From: Rhipidocladum racemiflorum
Taxonomy: Eukaryota; Streptophyta; Magnoliopsida; Poales; Poaceae
DNA length: 64,000 nucleotides
Direction: 5' to 3'
NCBI GenBank assembly: GCA_036346355.1
Contig: CM070585.1
Coordinates: 6,029,001 to 6,093,000, forward strand
How positions within the stretch are numbered: position 1 is the first letter of the stretch; each line of letters begins with the position of its first letter. Both the position numbers and the translations under genes were made by a program. The notes below the pieces were generated by a model that saw only the letters and a list, made by a program, of their open reading frames with translations, was not told the origin of the DNA and did no database searches. Shown piece after piece: positions 57,856-64,000 of the stretch.

Positions 57856-60800
57856 ATACCCTAAGTTTTATTGTCAACGTTAACTTTTAAGCCTTTTGTG
57901 CAGTAAAATATCACGTTTAAATGTAATTTTTGGCACGAATCTGCAGATTTGCTCTTCGATATATGGAGTACCATATTACGGCAAAATATTTTATTTACAC
58001 CTTGCTTTGCTACAAAAATATCTGCCGCAATACACCTAAGTTTTATTGTCAACGTTAACTTTTAAATCTTTAGGCAATACGTAAAATATCACGTTTAAAT
58101 GTAATTTTTGGCACGAATCTGTGATTTGCTCTTCGATATATGGAGTACCATATTCGCAAAATATTTTATTTACACCTTGCTTTGCTACAAAAATATCTTC
58201 TTGTAATACCCTAAGTTTAATTGTCAACGTTAACTTTTAAGCCTTTTAGGCCAGTAAAATATCACGTTTAAATGTAATTTTTGGCACGAATCCTGCGGAT
58301 GTGCTCTTCGATATATGGAGTACCATATTACGGCAAAATATTTTATTTACACCTTGCTTTGCTACAAAAATATCTTCTTGCGAATACCCCTAAGTTTTAT
58401 TATCGACGTTAACTTTTAAGCCTTTTAGCGCCAGTAAAATATCACGTTTAAATGTAATTTTAATTCGTGCCAAAAATTACATTTAAACGTGATATTTTAC
58501 GGGCTGCCGAAAAGGCTTAAAAGTTAACGTTGACAATTAAAATTAGGGTATTAATGGCTATTTTTGTAGCAAAGCAAGGTGTAAATAAAATATTTTCCTG
58601 CATATGGTACTCCATATATCGAAGAGCAAATCTACAGTATTCGTGCCAAAAATTACATTTAAACGTGATATTTTACGTATTGCCGAAAAGGCTTAAATGT
58701 TAACGTTGACAATAAAACTTAGGGGTATTGCGGCAGCATATTTTTGTAGCAAAGCAAGGTGTAAATAAAATATTTTCCCAGAATATGGTACTCCATATAT
58801 CGAAGAGCAAATCTGCAGTATTCGTGCCAAAAATTACATTTAAACGTGATATTTTACGTATTGCCGAAAAGGTTTAAAAGTTAACGTTGACAATAAAACT
58901 TAGGGGTATTGCGGCAGCATATTTTTGTAGCAAAGCAAGGTGTAAATAAAATATTTTGCCAGAATATGGTACTCCATATATCGAAGAGCAAATCTGCAGT
59001 ATTCGTGCCAAAAATTACATTTAAACGTGATATTTTACGTATTGCCGAAAAGGCTTAAAAGTTAACGTTGACAATAAAACTTAGGGGTATTGCGGCAGCA
59101 TATTTTTGTAGCAAAGCAAGGTGTAAATAAAATATTTTGCCAGAATATGGTACACCATATATCGAAGAGCAAATCTGCAGTATTCGTGCCAAAAATTACA
59201 TTTAAACGTGATATTTTACGTATTGCCGAAAAGGCTTAAAAGTTAACGTTGACAATAAAACTTAGGTGTATTGCGGCAGCATATTTTTGTAGCAAAGCAA
59301 GGTGTAAATAAAATATTTTCCCAGAATATGGTACTCCATATATCGAAGAGCAAATCTGCAGTATTCGTGCCAAAAATTACATTTAAACGTGATATTTTAC
59401 GTATTGCCGGGAAGACTTAAAAGTTAACGTTGACAATAAAACTTAGGTGTATTGCGGCAGCATATTTTTGTAGCAAAGCAAGGTGTAAATAAAATATTTT
59501 GCCAGAATATGGTACTCCATATATCGAAGAGCACATCTGCAGTATTCGTGCCAAAAATTACATTTAAACGTGATATTTTACGGGCTGCCGAAAAGGCTTA
59601 AAAGTTAACGTTGACAATAAAACTTAGGGGTATTGCGGCAGCATATTTTTGTAGCAAAGAAAGGTGTAAATAAAATATTTTGCCAGAATATGGTACTCCA
59701 TATATCGAAGAGCACATCTGCAGGATTCGTGCCAAAAATTACATTTAAACGTGATATTTTACGGGCTGCCGAAAAGGCTTAAAAGTTAACGTTGACAATT
59801 AAACTTAGGGGTATTGCGGCAGCATATTTTTGTAGCAAAGCAAGGTGTAAATAAAATATTTTGCCAGAATATGGTACTCCATATATCGAAGAGCAAATCT
59901 GCAGTATTCGTGCCAAAAATTACATTTAAACGTGATATTTTACGTATTGCGAAAAGGCTTAAAAGTTAACGTTGACAATAAAACTTAGGGGTATTGCGGC
60001 AGATATTTTTGTAGCAAAGCAAGGTGTAAATAAAATATTTTGCCAGAATATGGTACTCCATATATCGAAGAGCAAATCTGCAGTATTCGTGCCAAAAATT
60101 ACATTTAAACGTGATATTTTACGTATTGCCGGAAAGACTTAAAAGTTAACGTTGACAATAAAACTTAGGTGTATTGCGGCAGCATATTTTTGTAGCAAAG
60201 CAAGGTGTAAATAAAATATTTTGCCAGAATATGGTACTCCATATATCGAAGAGCACATCTGCAGTATTCGTGCCAAAAATTACATTTAAACGTGATATTT
60301 TACGTATTGCCGAAAAGGCTTAAAAGTTAACGTTGACAATAAAACTTAGGGGTATTGCGGCAGCATATTTTTGTAGCAAAGAAAGGTGTAAATAAAATAT
60401 TTTGCCAGAATATGGTACTCCATATATCGAAGAGCACATCTGCAGGATTCGTGCCAAAAATTACATTTAAACGTGATATTTTACGGGCTGCCGAAAAGGC
60501 TTAAAAGTTAACGTTGACAATTAAACTTAGGGGTATTGCGGCAGCATATTTTTGTAGCAAAGCAAGGTGTAAATAAAATATTTTGCCAGAATATGGTACT
60601 CCATATATCGAAGAGCAAATCTGCAGTATTCGTGCCAAAAATTACATTTAAACGTGATATTTTACGTATTGCCGAAAAGGCTTAAAAGTTAACGTTGACA
60701 ATAAAACTTAGGGGTATTGTGGCAGCATATTTTTGTAGCAAAGCAAGGTGTAAATAAAATATTTTGCCAGAATATGGTACTCCATATATCGAAGAGCAAA

Positions 60801-61615
60801 TCTGCAGTATTCGTGCCAAAAATTACATTTAAACGTGATATTTTACGTATTGCCGGAAAGACTTAAAAGTTAACGTTGACAATAAAACTTAGGTGTATTG
60901 CGGCAGCATATTTTTGTAGCAAAGCAAGGTGTAAATAAAATATTTTGCCAGAATATGGTACTCCATATATCGAAGAGCACATCTGCAGTATTCGTGCCAA
61001 AAATTACATTTAAACGTGATATTTTACTGGTCACTAAAAGGCTTAAAAGTTAACGTTGACAATAAAACTTAGGGTATTATGGCAGCATATTTTTGTAGCA
61101 AAGCAAGGTGTAAATAAAATATTTTGCCAGAATATGGTACTCCATATATCGAAGAGCACATCTGCAGGATTCGTGCCAAAAATTACATTTAAACGTGATA
61201 TTTTACGAGTCACGAAAAGGCTTAAAAGTTAACGTTGACAATTAAACTTAGGGTATTGCGGCAGCATATTTTTGTAGCAAAGCAAGGTGTAAATAAAATG
61301 TTTTGCCAGAATATGGTACTCCATATATCGAAGAGCAAATCTGCGATATTCGTGCCAAAATTACATTTAAACGTGATATTTTACGTATTGGGAAAGACTT
61401 AAAAGTTAACGTTGACAATAAAACTTAGGTGTATTGCGGCAGCATATTTTTGTAGCAAAGCAAGGTGTAAATAAAATATTTTGCCGTAATATGGTACTCC
61501 ATATATCGAAGAGCAAATCTGCGATATTCGTGCCAAAAATTACATTTAAACGTGATATTTTACTGGTCACTAAAAGGCTTAAAAGTTAACGTTGACAATA
61601 AAACTTAGCGGTATT
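57856..61615. repeat. 181 bp satellite array, 22 units, with one orientation switch
   Basis: The unit contains AAAATTACATTTAAACGTG, AAAGTTAACGTTGACAATAA, TTTTTGTAGCAAAGCAAGG and TATGGTACTCCATATATCG. Anchors at 58667, 58848, 59029, 59210, 59391 and onward give a period of 181 bp (178-181). Four units before about 58460 are reversed. Variants such as CCGGAAAGAC (near 60127 and 60848) recur every four units, a higher-order period of about 722 bp. Confidence 0.92.
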
Positions 61616-62150
61616 GCGGCAGCATATTACGGCATTACGGTATACTTTAACTGCGTCATGGCTCCCGATATGACCTACCGAACAAAAGCTAATTGGTACA
61701 CCCTAAGTTTTTTTACGAATACATGTTATTTACTTCCTACTGATAATAACAAAAGTGGCTTCATAATTTTTAATGGTTAAATAATCAGGGTATAGCACAT
61801 TAATTATTTCTTACGTTTAACAACGAGTTGAAACATGTGCTAAATACGAAAATTTCCCAAAATTTAGAAAAAAGAAAAAAAAAATGCCTTGGCCGGTTTC
61901 TGGGGAACCGTACATGGCTTGGCCGGTTCCCCAGGAACCGTAGATGGCTTGAATGGTTCCTGGGGAACCGGCCAAGGCATGTATGGTTCCCCAGGAACCG
62001 GTCATGCGCTTGTATGGTTCCTGGGGAACCGGCCATGCATCAATGGTTCCCCAGGAACCGGTCAAGGGTGGGTTTTTTGTAATTTCGCGAAAATGTTGTA
62101 TCATTTCGTAAATACGAGCACACAGTTGTATTGAATACGATTTTTTCCCT
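61616..62150 (-). repeat. right inverted arm of the foldback element
   Basis: Inverse of 57325-57855. Six palindromes (one with GGTTTC) between about 61901 and 62060. It has kept one palindrome that is degenerate in the left arm. Confidence 0.85.
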
Positions 62151-62187
62151 GCATTGTGCAGAAACTTCTATGCTCAAGTATAAAATA

Positions 62188-62473
62188 TTATAGATGCTCA
62201 GGTAGCTAACGTCGTGAATGACGAAGGGCGCCTCCGTTCCTACAAAGAGACGGACGACGACTCTGATCTCGCAAATTTGCACTAATATATAATGCCGTTG
62301 CTTGTAAATTACTATAGTGTGGTGAGCAGTGACTAAGCGCTTATCTTTGCGCCGTTTTTTTTTTGGACATGTAACAGGAAGCCTTTTTGTGAGCACTCTA
62401 ATCTCCGGGCATAACAAAAACGCGTAGTACCTTTGTACGTGTGCGTGCTGCAATGTTTTCCCTCTCAGATACA
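62188..62473. other. short intergenic stretch
   Basis: Lies between the foldback element and the second Helitron-like element; nothing recognised. Confidence 0.45.
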
Positions 62474-63430
62474 CTAGTGAGAGCCGCGCGTTTCGCCGCG
62501 CCGTGCGAAATTTGATCTAAAAATGAGAAAAACGGGAAAAAACGGAGAAACGACGGACGAAAAACGAATTTACATTTTTTTTGGGAAACGGCCAACGAAA
62601 ATATTTTTTCCATGTTCCGAAGAAAAAACGATTCACGGAAATAATTTTTTTCAGGCAAAACGAAGAAAGAAAACGGCTTTCCATATTTTTTTGTGGGGAA
62701 ATAGCCACCGAAAACATCTTCCTCATGCTCCGGAGGAAAAACGGATCACGAAAACATTTTTTCGGGGCAAAACGGAGAAAGGGAACGGTTTTCCATATTT
62801 TTTGTTTTGGAAAAACGGCCAACGAAAACATTTTTCCCATGCTCCGGAGAAAAATCGGATGACGATTTTTTTTTCCGGGCAAAACGGATAAAGGAAACGG
62901 CCTCACAATTTTTTTTGGGGGGGAAATAGCCACCGAAAACATTTCCCCCATGCTCTGGAGGGAAAACTGATCACGAAAACATTTTTTCGGGTAAAACGGA
63001 GAAAGGAAACGGCTTTACATTTTATTTTTTTTTGGAAAAACGGCTACCGAAAATATTTTTCCCATGCTCTGGAGAAAAAACGGACCCCGAAAACATTTTT
63101 TCGGACAAAACGGAGAAAGGACCCGAACGTAAAGCGCGATGACATATTTGTTATAATGTTTGACCTGTTCGCTATTTTGAAAAATTAGGAAAGGGCTCGC
63201 TCGCTATTTGCACTTAACGGGAGGGCCTCCATACAAAACGGCAAACTAGGGATCTAAACGCGAAACGGAAAAAATATTCTCCTCTCACAAAAAATCGCGC
63301 AAGGACCTGAACGTAATTCCGAAGAAACCGGGGGGCTTTTCGCAAAAAAGCCGATGGACACGTGGGGGGCCGGTTGGCCCCAATCTCTTTCCCTATAAGG
63401 GGAGTTTATATTTATATTGGTGGGACATCT
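62474..63430 (-). mobile_element. second Helitron-like element, minus orientation
   Basis: On the minus strand it ends in CGCG-rich hairpin sequence followed by CTCACTAG and T (62477-62473). It shares with 21540-22391 the internal minisatellite and the segment with CGAAAAAGCCCCCC, GAAATTACG and TTCGCGTTTA-like words. The other end is near 63430 (TCCCACCAATATAAATAT on the minus strand), but its exact position is uncertain. Confidence 0.55.
62535..63125 (-). repeat. minisatellite of the second Helitron-like element
   Basis: About four units of roughly 140 bp, each two diverged halves, with CATGCTCCGGAG, AACGGAGAAA and CGAAAACATTTTT. It corresponds to the minisatellite at 21840-22315 in reverse complement. 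Confidence 0.75.
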
Positions 63431-64000
63431 GTCGATGAGATGATCGAGCCCTGGGATTTCTGTTGAACTTATGAGAGAAAAAAAATAAAATGAGAGCACA
63501 AAAAAAATGAGAGCACAATCAGTTGAGTAGAGATTTTATTACTGTGGATAGAAAGAGCGTTATAAGAATGGGATTGTAGTTAATTTGTTCTTTGCGGGCA
63601 TACATGCCTCTATTTATGTCCACCTAAGAGGTGATAGCTAATACTACTATATACGTCTTTTGTCTACACGCACGAGTCTTCGTTAAGTCTTGAACTGCCT
63701 CGCTCTTTGGTGAACCGTTGTTTCTCTTGGCGAACCGTCATAAGTTGCTAGATGCGTCAATAATTGCTCTCACGTTAATCATGTGGGAAACTGCTTTGTC
63801 TTACTAGTTTACTTGGCTGTGGCTTATAAAATTGTATGACTGATCATCATTGCCTAGGGCTGATGGTCTCATTTAACTAGTCATCATGGTTTTCAACTAA
63901 TTTATTACTACAAGAATAAGATCTCCTTTGAATTGTGATACTAACTATAATCGTTATGTTAGGTGGTCCCTAATATATGAGCTACCCTTTACATACTTTG
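63431..64000. other. window end, nothing recognised
   Basis: A direct pair of AAAATGAGAGCACAA at about 63487-63520 and no domain in any frame. Confidence 0.45.

Larger units (their letters stand above)
57325..62150. mobile_element. foldback-type element with long inverted ends and an internal satellite
   Basis: The ends are exact inverses for at least 35 bp (AGGGAAAAAATCGTATTC at 57325; its complement ends at 62150). The inverted repeat extends about 530 bp on each side (57325-57855, 61616-62150). Each arm has an outer part with a row of short palindromes and an inner AT-rich part. Between the arms is a 181 bp satellite: 4 units in minus orientation on the left and 18 in plus on the right, so the inverted symmetry continues into the array. 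No transposase is seen. No clear target duplication; CAT trinucleotides flank both ends. Confidence 0.82.

Noticed and set aside
57856..61615. Regular repeats that could be mistaken for a CRISPR array
   Set aside because: The whole 181 bp unit is conserved, with no unique spacers, and the DNA is clearly plant nuclear.
1..64000. tRNA or rRNA genes
   Set aside because: I saw no cloverleaf-compatible sequence with proper A and B boxes except the SINE-like element at 40101, and no rRNA signature.

Overview
The window is nuclear DNA of a flowering plant, almost certainly a grass. The evidence is one intact five-exon plant gene with GC-rich exons and GT-AG introns, nested plant LTR retrotransposons (Tekay-type chromovirus, Tat-lineage Ty3, Ty1/copia), and small DNA transposons of grass type (Tourist-like MITE, hAT, a (TA)n-flanked element resembling rice Micron, Helitron-like elements). 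The combination hints at a rice relative, but that is inference.

Layout. 1-8458: a Ty3/Gypsy chromovirus (plus strand) whose 5' LTR lies outside the window, with decayed gag-pro, pol and chromodomain and a 3.3 kb 3' LTR. 8459-12718: repeat-rich intergenic DNA with a 726 bp hAT element that has a perfect 8 bp target duplication. 12719-20695: a pseudogene of a tonoplast dicarboxylate transporter (minus strand) split by a copia insertion with inverted ends; 151 bp of host exon is duplicated on both sides of the insertion. 20892-22391: a Micron-like element and a Helitron-like element. 23081-34609: complete 11.5 kb Tat-lineage element A (plus), with 690-698 bp LTRs, TSD ATTTC, and a spliced antisense gene. 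34615-44390: the only intact gene seen, a pirin (minus, exons between 35167 and 37891, 295 aa), plus several MITEs and a SINE. 44401-55879: Tat element B, the same family in opposite orientation. 55880-57324: repeats. 57325-62150: a 4.8 kb foldback-type element with about 530 bp inverted ends carrying alternating short palindromes, enclosing 22 units of a 181 bp satellite. 62474-63430: a second Helitron-like element, inverted relative to the first.

How it fits together: the host content is the pirin gene and the dead transporter; everything else recognised is mobile or repetitive. All retrotransposon reading frames carry frameshifts, so none of the elements looks autonomous. The two points most worth following are the copia/transporter structure (inverted LTR ends, primer-binding-site remnant at one outer end, 151 bp target duplication) and the satellite-bearing foldback element, neither of which I can match to a described family.
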